A DNA stretch of 64,000 bases from NCBI GenBank assembly GCA_047611265.1, contig JBLFWM010000005.1:18436-82435 (forward strand). Direction: 5' to 3'. The position numbers and the translations under genes were made by a program. Source of the DNA: GCA-2698665 sp047611265 (GTDB taxonomy: Bacteria > Pseudomonadota > Gammaproteobacteria > GCA-002705445 > GCA-002716945). The notes under the pieces were generated by a model, which was not told the DNA's origin, ran no database searches, and saw only the letters and a program-made list of their open reading frames with translations. Each line of letters starts with the position of its first letter. The first letter of the stretch is position 1. Of this stretch, positions 54,785 through 63,299 are shown piece by piece.

Positions 54785-55852
54785 ATGAAAGAAATGCGCG
54801 GATATATAATTGTAGGGATAGTAACGGCAATAATAATATATATGCTTAATCCTTATATATTTGGAAATCGTGTCGAAATAATAGAATCCAGCAACTACCC
54901 AATACAAAATAATACTGGTGGTTATGCCAAGGTGTTCCAGAAAGTTAATAAGTCTGTAGTCTCTATTTATACAAAGAAATCTACAGATGGAAACAATATT
55001 TATTTTATAGATCCTAGGAAGAAAGAACTTATTAAAAAAGAGTATTCCCCTGCTGGGCAAGGTTCGGGAGTTATTGTTAGTAACCAGGGTCATATAATTA
55101 CTAATTTTCATGTAATTTCAGGTTCAAATGAAATTTTAATTAGAGATTATAATGGAAATGAATATGGTGCTGCTGTAATAGGCGTAGACCCATTAACTGA
55201 TCTAGCAATACTAAAAATTAATAAAAAAACTGTTTCGATTACATTAGGTAAGATTAAAAATATTAGCATCGGGGATATTGCTTTAGCAATAGGCAATCCA
55301 CTAGGTGTTGGACAAACTATAACTCTAGGTATTATATCTGCGACTGACAAGGAAGTTGCCCCTAACGCATACTCCTACCAAAGGTATGTTCAAACTGATG
55401 CTGCTATTAACCCCGGTAATTCTGGTGGCGCATTAGTAAATTCAAATGGTGAATTAATTGGGATAAATACTGCGATAATCTCTATTTCTGGTGGTGCTGA
55501 TGGCATTGGTTTTGCAATACCAATTGATATTGCAAAATATGTTCTAAAGGAAATAATTGAAAATGGAGAAGTCATTAGGGGTTATGTTGGCATATCAGCT
55601 GAAATAAATTATAAAGGCATAGGAGTATTAGTTAATGGTGTTATGCCAAATAGTCCAGCTGCCCAAGGCGGAGTCAAAGAATATGATATTATTAAAAAAA
55701 TAAATAATAATACTGTGACTGAGATTAAAGAAGTGCAGAGAATAATTGGAATGCTGAAACCTGGGCAAAATTTATCAATGGAAGTTCAGAGAAATAGAAG
55801 TTTAATAAAAATAAATATTTTAGTTTCAAAAATGAATTATCAAATAAGATAG
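54785..55852 (+). CDS. degS: Membrane-anchored HtrA protease (DegS/AlgW type)
   Basis: The 355-residue protein has a single N-terminal membrane anchor (residues 6-26) and a trypsin-like domain with the triad His109 (TNFHV), Asp139 (LTDLAIL) and Ser213 (NPGNSGGAL), then one PDZ domain (about 265-350). One PDZ with an anchor, instead of a cleaved signal and two PDZ domains, fits DegS/AlgW, which starts the RseA/MucA cascade activating sigma-E. Its location beside his genes and murA matches Pseudomonas algW. It is convergent with hisD, one base apart. AAGGG lies 11 bases before the ATG. Confidence 0.9.
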   Translation: MKEMRGYIIVGIVTAIIIYMLNPYIFGNRVEIIESSNYPIQNNTGGYAKVFQKVNKSVVSIYTKKSTDGNNIYFIDPRKKELIKKEYSPAGQGSGVIVSNQGHIITNFHVISGSNEILIRDYNGNEYGAAVIGVDPLTDLAILKINKKTVSITLGKIKNISIGDIALAIGNPLGVGQTITLGIISATDKEVAPNAYSYQRYVQTDAAINPGNSGGALVNSNGELIGINTAIISISGGADGIGFAIPIDIAKYVLKEIIENGEVIRGYVGISAEINYKGIGVLVNGVMPNSPAAQGGVKEYDIIKKINNNTVTEIKEVQRIIGMLKPGQNLSMEVQRNRSLIKINILVSKMNYQIR

Positions 55853-55853
55853 T

Positions 55854-57152
55854 TTACTTGTCTCTGTATTTAGCAGAAAGCGCATGGCCCTGTAAACCTT
55901 CAGATAAAGCCATGGATACAGATATTTTACTTAATTCTATTGCTGTTTTTTTAGAAATACTAATTAAACTAGATCTCTTTTGAAAATCATAAACACCTAA
56001 AGGAGATGCAAATCTTGCAGAACCAGAAGTTGGTAAAACATGATTTGGTCCTGCGCAGTAATCTCCGAACACTTCAGGAGTATATTCTCCTAAAAATATT
56101 GCTCCTGCATTAGTAATTAATTTTAACAAATCTTTATTATTTTTAGACATTATTTCCAAATGTTCTGGTGCAATATTATTTACAATAATCCCAATTTCTT
56201 TAATATTTTTAGTTTTAATATACATTCCTCTGGCATTGAAAGATTTTACAATAATATTTTTTCTGAGCATCGAAGGTAGAAGCTTTTCTACAGAATTATG
56301 GACATCATTAATTAATTTTATACTTGAGCTAATCAGAATTGGCTGAGCTAATTCATCATGCTCAGCTTGTGAGAATAAATCCATGGCAATCCAGTCTGGA
56401 TTGTTTGATGAATCAGCAATTATTACCACCTCTGAGGGGCCAGCAATATTATCAATGCCTACATCACCAAAAACAGCTTTCTTTGCTAAAGTTACATATA
56501 TGTTTCCTGGGCCAACAATTTTATCAACTTTACTAATAGATTTTGTTCCGTATGCTAATGCCGCGATAGCATGTGCCCCACCCATTCTTAGTATTATATG
56601 AACACCACATAAATCAGCTGCAACAATTGCAAGAGCATGATCCTCAATGTTTGATATAGGACAAGCCATTATTATATTCTTAACGCCTGCTATTTTAGCA
56701 GGAATTGCATTCATTAAAACAGTTGATGGGTACGAAGCTTTCCCGGCAGGGACATAGATTCCAACAGTTTCAATTGGCGTTACTTTTTCTCCCAAAATAG
56801 AGCCATCTTTTTTACTAGTCCAACTTACAGTCTTTTGCTTTTTAGAAAAATCACGAATTCTTTTTATAGATTTCTTTAAGTTAGTGAGTTGTAATTTATC
56901 TATACATTCATACGCCTTCTTAATTTCATTAGGTGTGATTATAATATTTTTGATATTTTTGACATTATAATTATCAAACTTTCTGATGAAACCCACTAGT
57001 GACTTATCACCATTCTTTTTTATATTTGATATTATTGCATCAACTTCATTTTGAACTTTCTTATTTATACTATTATTAATTCTAATTCTTTTTAAAATTT
57101 TTTGTTCAAAATCTTTGTCAGATGTGTCAAGTCTTAGCGGATTAATTTTCAT
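55854..57152 (-). CDS. hisD: Histidinol dehydrogenase
   Basis: The 432-residue zinc enzyme carries out the last two steps of histidine synthesis. Signatures are VGIYVPAGKASYPSTVLMNA, DKIVGPGNIYVTLAKKAVFG, AGPSEVVIIAD, LFSQAEHDELAQPI (zinc and catalytic residues) and APEHLEIMSKN. It overlaps the DAHP synthase gene by four bases (ATGA). Confidence 0.97.
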   Translation of the reverse strand: MKINPLRLDTSDKDFEQKILKRIRINNSINKKVQNEVDAIISNIKKNGDKSLVGFIRKFDNYNVKNIKNIIITPNEIKKAYECIDKLQLTNLKKSIKRIRDFSKKQKTVSWTSKKDGSILGEKVTPIETVGIYVPAGKASYPSTVLMNAIPAKIAGVKNIIMACPISNIEDHALAIVAADLCGVHIILRMGGAHAIAALAYGTKSISKVDKIVGPGNIYVTLAKKAVFGDVGIDNIAGPSEVVIIADSSNNPDWIAMDLFSQAEHDELAQPILISSSIKLINDVHNSVEKLLPSMLRKNIIVKSFNARGMYIKTKNIKEIGIIVNNIAPEHLEIMSKNNKDLLKLITNAGAIFLGEYTPEVFGDYCAGPNHVLPTSGSARFASPLGVYDFQKRSSLISISKKTAIELSKISVSMALSEGLQGHALSAKYRDK

Positions 57153-58210
57153 GATAGATTTTTTTTACTAATAGCATTATCTAACATTTCAATTAGCTCT
57201 TCTGTTTCATTCCATCCTATACATGCATCCGTAATACTTTGCCCATATATCAGATTATCCCTTTTTCCAATGTCTTGCCTGCCTTCAACTAAATTACTTT
57301 CAAGCATAACTCCACATATTGAATTATTACCTTTTGAAATTTGGCTAGCTATGTCCTTAATAACTATTTTTTGCTTAGCATGATCTTTTTGACTATTAGC
57401 ATGGCTTGCATCAATCATAATATTATTTGAAAGTTCATTTTTTATTAATAAATTAGAGACATCTGTGACATCTTCTTGCTGATAATTAATTTTTTTACCA
57501 CCGCGCAATATTATATGACAATCTTTATTTCCTGTTGTCGAAAAAATTGCTGACTTACCCTCTTTGGTAACAGATAAAAAATTATGTGCTTTACTAGCAG
57601 CTTTAATCGCATCAATTGCTATTTGAATACTACCATTGGTACCATTTTTAAAGCCTACGGGACAAGATAAGCCTGATGCTAATTCTCTATGACTCTGACT
57701 TTCGGTTGTTCTTGCGCCTATTGCGCCCCAACAGATAACATCAGAAATATATTGTGGACTAATAAGATCTAAATATTCATGTCCAGCAGGTATTCCTAAT
57801 TCTGCTAAATTAATTAGTAATTTTCTGGCAATTTTAATACCTTTGTTTATATCAAAGCTATTATCAAGATTCGGGTCATTAATTAAACCTTTCCATCCAA
57901 TGACTGTTCTGGGTTTTTCAAAATATACTCTCATAATGACAAGGATATTTTTTTCTACCTTTTTTTTAATTTCTAATAATTTTTTAGCATATTCATGCGC
58001 AGAGTTAATATCATGGATTGAACATGGTCCAACTATTAAAATCAATCTTTTGTCTTTCCCATTAAGTATATTTATAATATCTGCTCGCGTCTTCATAACT
58101 GTGCTAATAGCATCTTCTGTCATTGGAAATTGTTCTATTAATTCGCTCGGTGATATTAGTTCCTTTATGGAAGAAATTTTTAAATCATCTGTTAACTTGC
58201 TTATAGTCAT
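57149..58210 (-). CDS. aroG: 3-deoxy-7-phosphoheptulonate synthase (type I, AroG/F/H family)
   Basis: The 353-residue enzyme condenses phosphoenolpyruvate and erythrose 4-phosphate, the entry step of the shikimate pathway. Blocks are ILIVGPCSIHDINSAHEYA, VYFEKPRTVIGWKGL, GARTTESQSHRELASGLSCPVGFKNGT (quoted in part) and IDASHANSQKD with metal ligands. Which aromatic amino acid inhibits it cannot be told from sequence. It lies inside the his cluster, with ATGA overlaps to both hisG and hisD, so it is co-translated with histidine genes; this placement is unusual. Confidence 0.95.
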   Translation of the reverse strand: MTISKLTDDLKISSIKELISPSELIEQFPMTEDAISTVMKTRADIINILNGKDKRLILIVGPCSIHDINSAHEYAKKLLEIKKKVEKNILVIMRVYFEKPRTVIGWKGLINDPNLDNSFDINKGIKIARKLLINLAELGIPAGHEYLDLISPQYISDVICWGAIGARTTESQSHRELASGLSCPVGFKNGTNGSIQIAIDAIKAASKAHNFLSVTKEGKSAIFSTTGNKDCHIILRGGKKINYQQEDVTDVSNLLIKNELSNNIMIDASHANSQKDHAKQKIVIKDIASQISKGNNSICGVMLESNLVEGRQDIGKRDNLIYGQSITDACIGWNETEELIEMLDNAISKKNLS

Positions 58211-58830
58211 TCTTGATCCAGGTTTAGTTTTTTAAAAAACTGATTAATTTGTTCTCTATTAACTTTGTATGAAGTTTTATTCACAATTAATACAGATGAA
58301 ATATTTTCAATAGTCTCTATTTCAACCAGACCATTCTGTTTTAATGTTTGTCCTGATTCAACAAGGTCAACTATTACATCAGACATGCCAAGTACAGAAG
58401 CTAATTCTATTGACCCATAAAGCTTTAGTACAGAGCATGGGAAACCTTTGCGCTGGAAATATTTTTTTGTGATTGACGGATACTTCGTTGCAACCTTCAT
58501 ATTATTCATTAGTTTTGTACCCTTTTTACCAGCTACTACCAATCTACAGGCGGCAATATTCAAATCCTTAACTCTTAAATGATTACTTAAGTCAGTTTCC
58601 AGCAGAGTATCTTTTCCAACAATTCCAAAATCTACTTTTCCTGATTCAATATATGCAGGAACATCGCTTGCTCTCACAATTATAATATTTAAATTTTTAT
58701 AATTAGTTTCAAAAATAAGTTTTCTAGATTTAAATGGAGATTCTTTGCACTCTATTCCTGACGCTTTTAAAATTTTCAGAGCTTCCTCTAAAATTCTTCC
58801 TTTTGATATTGCTAACAATAATTTCTTCAT
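58207..58830 (-). CDS. hisG: ATP phosphoribosyltransferase, short form
   Basis: The 207-residue protein catalyses the first step of histidine synthesis and contains LLLAISKGRILEEAL, VDFGIVGKDTL and the PRPP-binding VDLVESGQTLKQNGL. It lacks the C-terminal regulatory domain of the E. coli enzyme (299 residues), so it is the HisG(S) type, which needs the HisZ subunit; hisZ is not in the window. I chose the ATG at 58830; a GTG at 58842 would add four residues. It follows murA by 19 bases. Confidence 0.95.
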   Translation of the reverse strand: MKKLLLAISKGRILEEALKILKASGIECKESPFKSRKLIFETNYKNLNIIIVRASDVPAYIESGKVDFGIVGKDTLLETDLSNHLRVKDLNIAACRLVVAGKKGTKLMNNMKVATKYPSITKKYFQRKGFPCSVLKLYGSIELASVLGMSDVIVDLVESGQTLKQNGLVEIETIENISSVLIVNKTSYKVNREQINQFFKKLNLDQE

Positions 58831-58849
58831 TTTAATATCCACTTATCAT

Positions 58850-60112
58850 TTACATAGGGACTCTATGTATATCAGCCCCAAGTTGTCGTAATTTCTCTTC
58901 TATGCAATCATATCCTCTGTCTATATGATATATTCTCTCAATCTCTGTTATACCTTTAGCTGCTAATCCAGCTAATATTAAACTTGCAGAAGCTCTGAGG
59001 TCAGTAGCCATAACTGAAGCACCAAGGAGTTCTTCAGTACCTGATATTATTGCACAATTTTTTTCTAATCTAATATCTGCACCCATTCTAGTCATTTCTT
59101 GCACGTGCATAAAGCGATTTTCAAAGATATTTTCTTTAATGATGCTGATCCCACTTGCAATTGTATTTAAAGCTGTCAACTGAGCTTGCATATCAGTAGG
59201 AAAAAGTGGGTAAGCTCCAGTTTCAATATCTACTGACATTGGTCTTTCCCCTTTCATATCCAAGGTTACAGAAGTTTCTGTTGTAGTAATATGAGCTCCA
59301 GAATCTCTAAGTTTTTCTATAATTGTGCTTACATGGGCAGAGATTGTATTTTTCACAGTAATACACCCGCCAGTTATAGCAGCTGCAACTAAAAACGTTC
59401 CCGTTTCAATTCTATCTGGCAATGCCGTATAAGATACCCCGTTTAATTCTTCTACTCCATTAATCTCAATTATATCTGTGCCCTGGCCAGTAATTGAGGC
59501 TCCCATCTTATTTAAAAAATTAGCAAGGTCAACAACTTCAGGCTCTCTCGCTGCATTAGAAATAATTGTTTTACCTTGGGCAAGCGTTGATGCCATTAAT
59601 ATATTTTCTGTTCCAGTTACAGTTATTTTTGGGAATCTTATTTCTGTTCCAATTAATTTCTTGCTCGATGCTGATATATACCCATTATCTATATTTATTG
59701 AAGCACCCATTTGACTTAAAGCATCAAGATGCATCTCTACCGGTCTTGTGCCAATTGCACAGCCTCCAGGCAGTGAAACTTTTGCAGATCCAAATTTTGA
59801 TAATAGCGGACCTAAAACTAAAATTGATGATCGCATAGTTTTCACTAAATTATACGGCGCATAAAAGTTATCAATTGTAGACGGATCTAATTGAATACCC
59901 ATATTATCATCCAATGTAACGCTTACGCCCATTTGACGTAATAATCTTACAGTTGTAGTGACATCATGAAGATGAGGGATATTTTTTAGAGTTACATTGC
60001 TATTTGAAGCCATAACAGACGCGCATAGCATTGGTAGCACAGCATTTTTAGCTCCTGAAACAGATACTTCACCATTTAACGGCACTCTACCCCTTATAAT
60101 TAATTTATCCAT
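58850..60112 (-). CDS. murA: UDP-N-acetylglucosamine 1-carboxyvinyltransferase
   Basis: The 420-residue enzyme performs the first committed step of peptidoglycan synthesis and is the fosfomycin target. The reactive Cys118 is in SLPGGCAIGTRPVEMH, and the protein begins MDKLIIRGRVPLNGEVSVSGAKNAVLP (quoted in part). The order murA-hisG is typical of Gammaproteobacteria. Upstream, where mla genes often lie, is a divergent RND exporter gene. Confidence 0.98.
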   Translation of the reverse strand: MDKLIIRGRVPLNGEVSVSGAKNAVLPMLCASVMASNSNVTLKNIPHLHDVTTTVRLLRQMGVSVTLDDNMGIQLDPSTIDNFYAPYNLVKTMRSSILVLGPLLSKFGSAKVSLPGGCAIGTRPVEMHLDALSQMGASINIDNGYISASSKKLIGTEIRFPKITVTGTENILMASTLAQGKTIISNAAREPEVVDLANFLNKMGASITGQGTDIIEINGVEELNGVSYTALPDRIETGTFLVAAAITGGCITVKNTISAHVSTIIEKLRDSGAHITTTETSVTLDMKGERPMSVDIETGAYPLFPTDMQAQLTALNTIASGISIIKENIFENRFMHVQEMTRMGADIRLEKNCAIISGTEELLGASVMATDLRASASLILAGLAAKGITEIERIYHIDRGYDCIEEKLRQLGADIHRVPM

Positions 60113-60172
60113 AATTTATCTTTTAAAAAGTTCTATGATTCGATATTCTAAAATCATATAAAGAATAATGCC

Positions 60173-62632
60173 ATGATTAAAAATATTTCACACATATATT
60201 TACATTTGATTTTAACAAATCCTAAAAGAGTCCTTCTCGTAATGCTTATAGTATTAATGAGTATGTTGTCATTTTCTACAAATTTTAAACTTGATGCCTC
60301 TGCTGACTCATTAATACTTGAAAATGATAAAGATCTCCTGACTTATAGGAATACCGTCGAGAGATATTCAACTAAAGAATTTATCGTAATGACATATTCA
60401 CCTAGGCAAGGCAAAATCTTTGACAAAAACAATTTGTTGTTAATTAAAAATTTGAAAGAAAAACTTTTGTCTGTGAAAAATATATCATCAGTTATATCAG
60501 TAGTTGATGTTCCTCTTGTGGAAAGCTCTGAAGTTCCATTAATAGAAATGGCTAATAATGTTCCAACTATATTTTCTAATGGGGTTGATATCATTAAAGC
60601 TGAAAATGAAATACTTGGTAGCCCAATATATAAAGATTTAATCATTAGTAGCGATGGGAAAACAACTGCTATGCAGATAAACTTAAAGAAAAATGATGAG
60701 CTGATATTCCTAAATAATCAAAAAAGAGAATTAACTAATAAAAAAAGATACGGTAATATCACGCCTGAGGAATTAAACAAGCTTGAAGAAGTAACCAAGA
60801 ATTATGCAGAGACAAAAGAAGCGCATGGACAAGGAATACATAATTTGCTTAAGTCCGTTCGGTTGATTCAAAATCAATTTTCAAAAAAATATAATGTTGA
60901 ATTAAGAATGGGAGGGATCCCTATGATTGCCGATGATATGATCATATATGTTAAAAATGATTTAATTAACTTTGGTCTTGGTGTCTTTTTTTTTATAATA
61001 GTAACTCTGATAATTATTTTTAGAGAATTTAGATGGGTTATGTTACCGATAGTAAGCTGTGTCTATGCCGTATTATTTATGATTGGCTTACTTGGTTTGT
61101 TAAACTGGCAAGTAACCGTAATTTCTTCAAATTTTATTTCCCTTATGTTGATTCTAACTTTATCCATGAATATTCACTTAATAGTCAGGTACAGACAATT
61201 AAGTTCGTCTTGCACAAATCAATATGATGCGATTAGCATGACGACACGTCAAATGGTGAGGCCATGTTTATATACAGCTCTAACCACGATAGTAGCTTTT
61301 GCTTCCCTAATTTTTAGTGACATCAAGCCTGTGATTGATTTTGGATACATGATGACATTTGGTTTAATAGTTACATTCGTAACATCATTTATTCTTCTAC
61401 CATCCATATTGTTACTATTAAAAAAAGTGGAAACGCATGAACCTACTAATAGTCAGTTTTGGTTTACAAAATTACTCGCTAATCTAACAATTAATAAAGG
61501 TAAATATATTATGTTTGTTACGATTACTATTTTGCTATCAACAATTTATGGCATCTCTCAATTACGTGTTGAAAATAGCTTTATTAATTACTTTAAATCC
61601 AATACAGAAATTTATAAAGGCATGAAACAGATAGATGAAAAATTAGGCGGTACTACACCACTGGATATAATTATTAAATTTGAAGACCCAGTTCAAGTTT
61701 CTAGCGATGATGAATTTGGGGATGGATTATTAGATGATGATTCAGATATAGAGTCTCAATGGTTTACAATTAAAAAAATAAATAAAATAAAAAAAGTTCA
61801 TGATTATCTAGATTCACTTCCGGAAATAGGAAAAGTATTGTCCCTTGCCTCAACCATTAGAGTAGCTGAGAAATTAAATGGAGATGAGGAGTTAAACAGT
61901 ATGGAGATGGCATTGCTCTATAAAAGAGTTCCTGTGGAAGTCAAAACCATGGCTGTTACTCCATATATTTCAATAGAAAGCAACGAGGCTAGAATTAGCG
62001 CAAGAATATTAGACTCAAAAGCTGACCTTAGAAGAAATGACTTAATTGATAAAATTAAACATGATATGGAAAAAAAATTAGACTTTAAAAAAGAATCTTA
62101 TTTCTTAACTGGCATACTCATACTTTATAATAATATGTTACAAAGCTTGTTTGATTCACAAATATTATCTCTAGGTTTTGTTATGGCAGGAATTTTTCTC
62201 ATGTTTATGATTTTATTCAAGTCTGTGACGCTGTCTATTATAGGTATAATACCTAATTTATTAGCAGCAACCTTCGTGCTAGGTTTGATGGGGTTAATTA
62301 ATCTCCCACTAGATATGATGACCATAACTATAGCAGCTATCGCAATTGGTATTGCAGTAGATAATAGTATTCACTATATATATAGATTTAGAGAAGAGTA
62401 TGAATCTACAAAAGATTATGAGTTATCACTATATAGGTCACATGATAGTATAGGTAGAGCAATTTTCTTCACAAGTATTACAATAATATTTGGTTTTTCT
62501 ATACTGGTTTTATCTAATTTCGTACCAACAATAATATTTGGGCTATTAACAGGACTCGCAATGCTGATTGCTCTGTTAGCTGTTTTAACGCTTTTGCCAA
62601 AATTAATTATATCATTCAAACCGTTTAAGTAG
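60173..62632 (+). CDS. RND-superfamily exporter (MMPL/COG1033 type)
   Basis: The 819-residue inner-membrane protein has the duplicated RND layout: one helix (about 17-36), a large periplasmic loop (about 40-260), five helices (about 262-415), then the same arrangement again (helix about 448, loop, helices about 655-812). The second half has the TM4 motif GIAVDNSIHYIYRFREE with the relay Asp; in the first half the matching segment LSMNIHLIVRYRQ lacks it. Relatives, including HpnN, move lipids or hydrophobic molecules, which fits the neighbouring MlaC and MlaA genes. Lipid transport is inference. It is divergent from murA and convergent with mlaC. Confidence 0.88.
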   Translation: MIKNISHIYLHLILTNPKRVLLVMLIVLMSMLSFSTNFKLDASADSLILENDKDLLTYRNTVERYSTKEFIVMTYSPRQGKIFDKNNLLLIKNLKEKLLSVKNISSVISVVDVPLVESSEVPLIEMANNVPTIFSNGVDIIKAENEILGSPIYKDLIISSDGKTTAMQINLKKNDELIFLNNQKRELTNKKRYGNITPEELNKLEEVTKNYAETKEAHGQGIHNLLKSVRLIQNQFSKKYNVELRMGGIPMIADDMIIYVKNDLINFGLGVFFFIIVTLIIIFREFRWVMLPIVSCVYAVLFMIGLLGLLNWQVTVISSNFISLMLILTLSMNIHLIVRYRQLSSSCTNQYDAISMTTRQMVRPCLYTALTTIVAFASLIFSDIKPVIDFGYMMTFGLIVTFVTSFILLPSILLLLKKVETHEPTNSQFWFTKLLANLTINKGKYIMFVTITILLSTIYGISQLRVENSFINYFKSNTEIYKGMKQIDEKLGGTTPLDIIIKFEDPVQVSSDDEFGDGLLDDDSDIESQWFTIKKINKIKKVHDYLDSLPEIGKVLSLASTIRVAEKLNGDEELNSMEMALLYKRVPVEVKTMAVTPYISIESNEARISARILDSKADLRRNDLIDKIKHDMEKKLDFKKESYFLTGILILYNNMLQSLFDSQILSLGFVMAGIFLMFMILFKSVTLSIIGIIPNLLAATFVLGLMGLINLPLDMMTITIAAIAIGIAVDNSIHYIYRFREEYESTKDYELSLYRSHDSIGRAIFFTSITIIFGFSILVLSNFVPTIIFGLLTGLAMLIALLAVLTLLPKLIISFKPFK

Positions 62633-62648
62633 AAAATAAATAAGAGGC

Positions 62649-63239
62649 TTACTCTTTTTCCTCAAGAGCACTTATCAACGAATTGATTCCGTTAATTTCT
62701 ATATGATTTTGGAAATCAGAACGATAGTTTCTTAATAGGCTTATGCCATCGATTGAAATATCAAAAACCTTCCACTCATCAGATTTATTCAGCTTAAGCC
62801 TATAATTTACTGCAATTTCTCCCTCTAATAATAAGTAAATTGATTTAACCTTAGCTACATCAGCCCTTTTCCCTTTAATGTAAGGTATAAATTTAATCTT
62901 CTCCCCATCAAATGTTGTAAGTGACTTCATATAGGTTTTAACCATTAATCCTCTAAACGCAAGAATGAACTTATCTTTCTGATGGCTATTTATTGAAAGC
63001 CAGATTTTCTTACCTAATACTATTTTCGACATTAATTGTATGTCAAGTTTAGGAATAATTAATTCATCCACTTTAGCTTGTAAAAAATTCTCATCTTTTT
63101 CCAAGATTTCTTTATTTTCTGAAATAAACTGTGCTACTTCTCTAACGCTTTTCTTTAAAAAAAGATCTGGGGAATCTCCAGCATGAGCTGTAATAGAAAA
63201 AAACAGAAAAATTGTGATTATGTATTTAATAATTTTCAT
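62649..63239 (-). CDS. mlaC: MlaC/Ttg2D-family periplasmic phospholipid-binding protein
   Basis: The 196-residue protein has a cleavable signal peptide (MKIIKYIITIFLFFSITAHA) and the MlaC/HpnM fold sequence: LIIPKLDIQLMSKIVLGKKIW, FRGLMVKTYMKSLTTF and WKVFDISIDGISLLRNYRSDF (quoted in part), the latter diagnostic. MlaC shuttles phospholipid between the outer-membrane MlaA complex and the inner membrane. I chose the ATG at 63239 because it begins the signal peptide. It lies between the RND exporter (convergent) and mlaA (divergent, 60 bases). The MlaFEDB ABC transporter is absent from this locus. Confidence 0.9.
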   Translation of the reverse strand: MKIIKYIITIFLFFSITAHAGDSPDLFLKKSVREVAQFISENKEILEKDENFLQAKVDELIIPKLDIQLMSKIVLGKKIWLSINSHQKDKFILAFRGLMVKTYMKSLTTFDGEKIKFIPYIKGKRADVAKVKSIYLLLEGEIAVNYRLKLNKSDEWKVFDISIDGISLLRNYRSDFQNHIEINGINSLISALEEKE

Positions 63240-63299
63240 AGATATATGTATACTGTACTTATTATATGAAATTATGGAATACATAACAAAAGAAATATC

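Noticed and set aside
54767..55111. Open frame antisense to the degS start region
   Set aside because: It overlaps the clear protease gene on the other strand and its translation is low-complexity Ile/Tyr-rich without family similarity.
62633..62648. Terminator between the RND exporter and mlaC
   Set aside because: Only a weak five-base stem (AAGAG/CTCTT) followed by a few T is visible, and part of it lies in the mlaC coding end; support is too thin to list.
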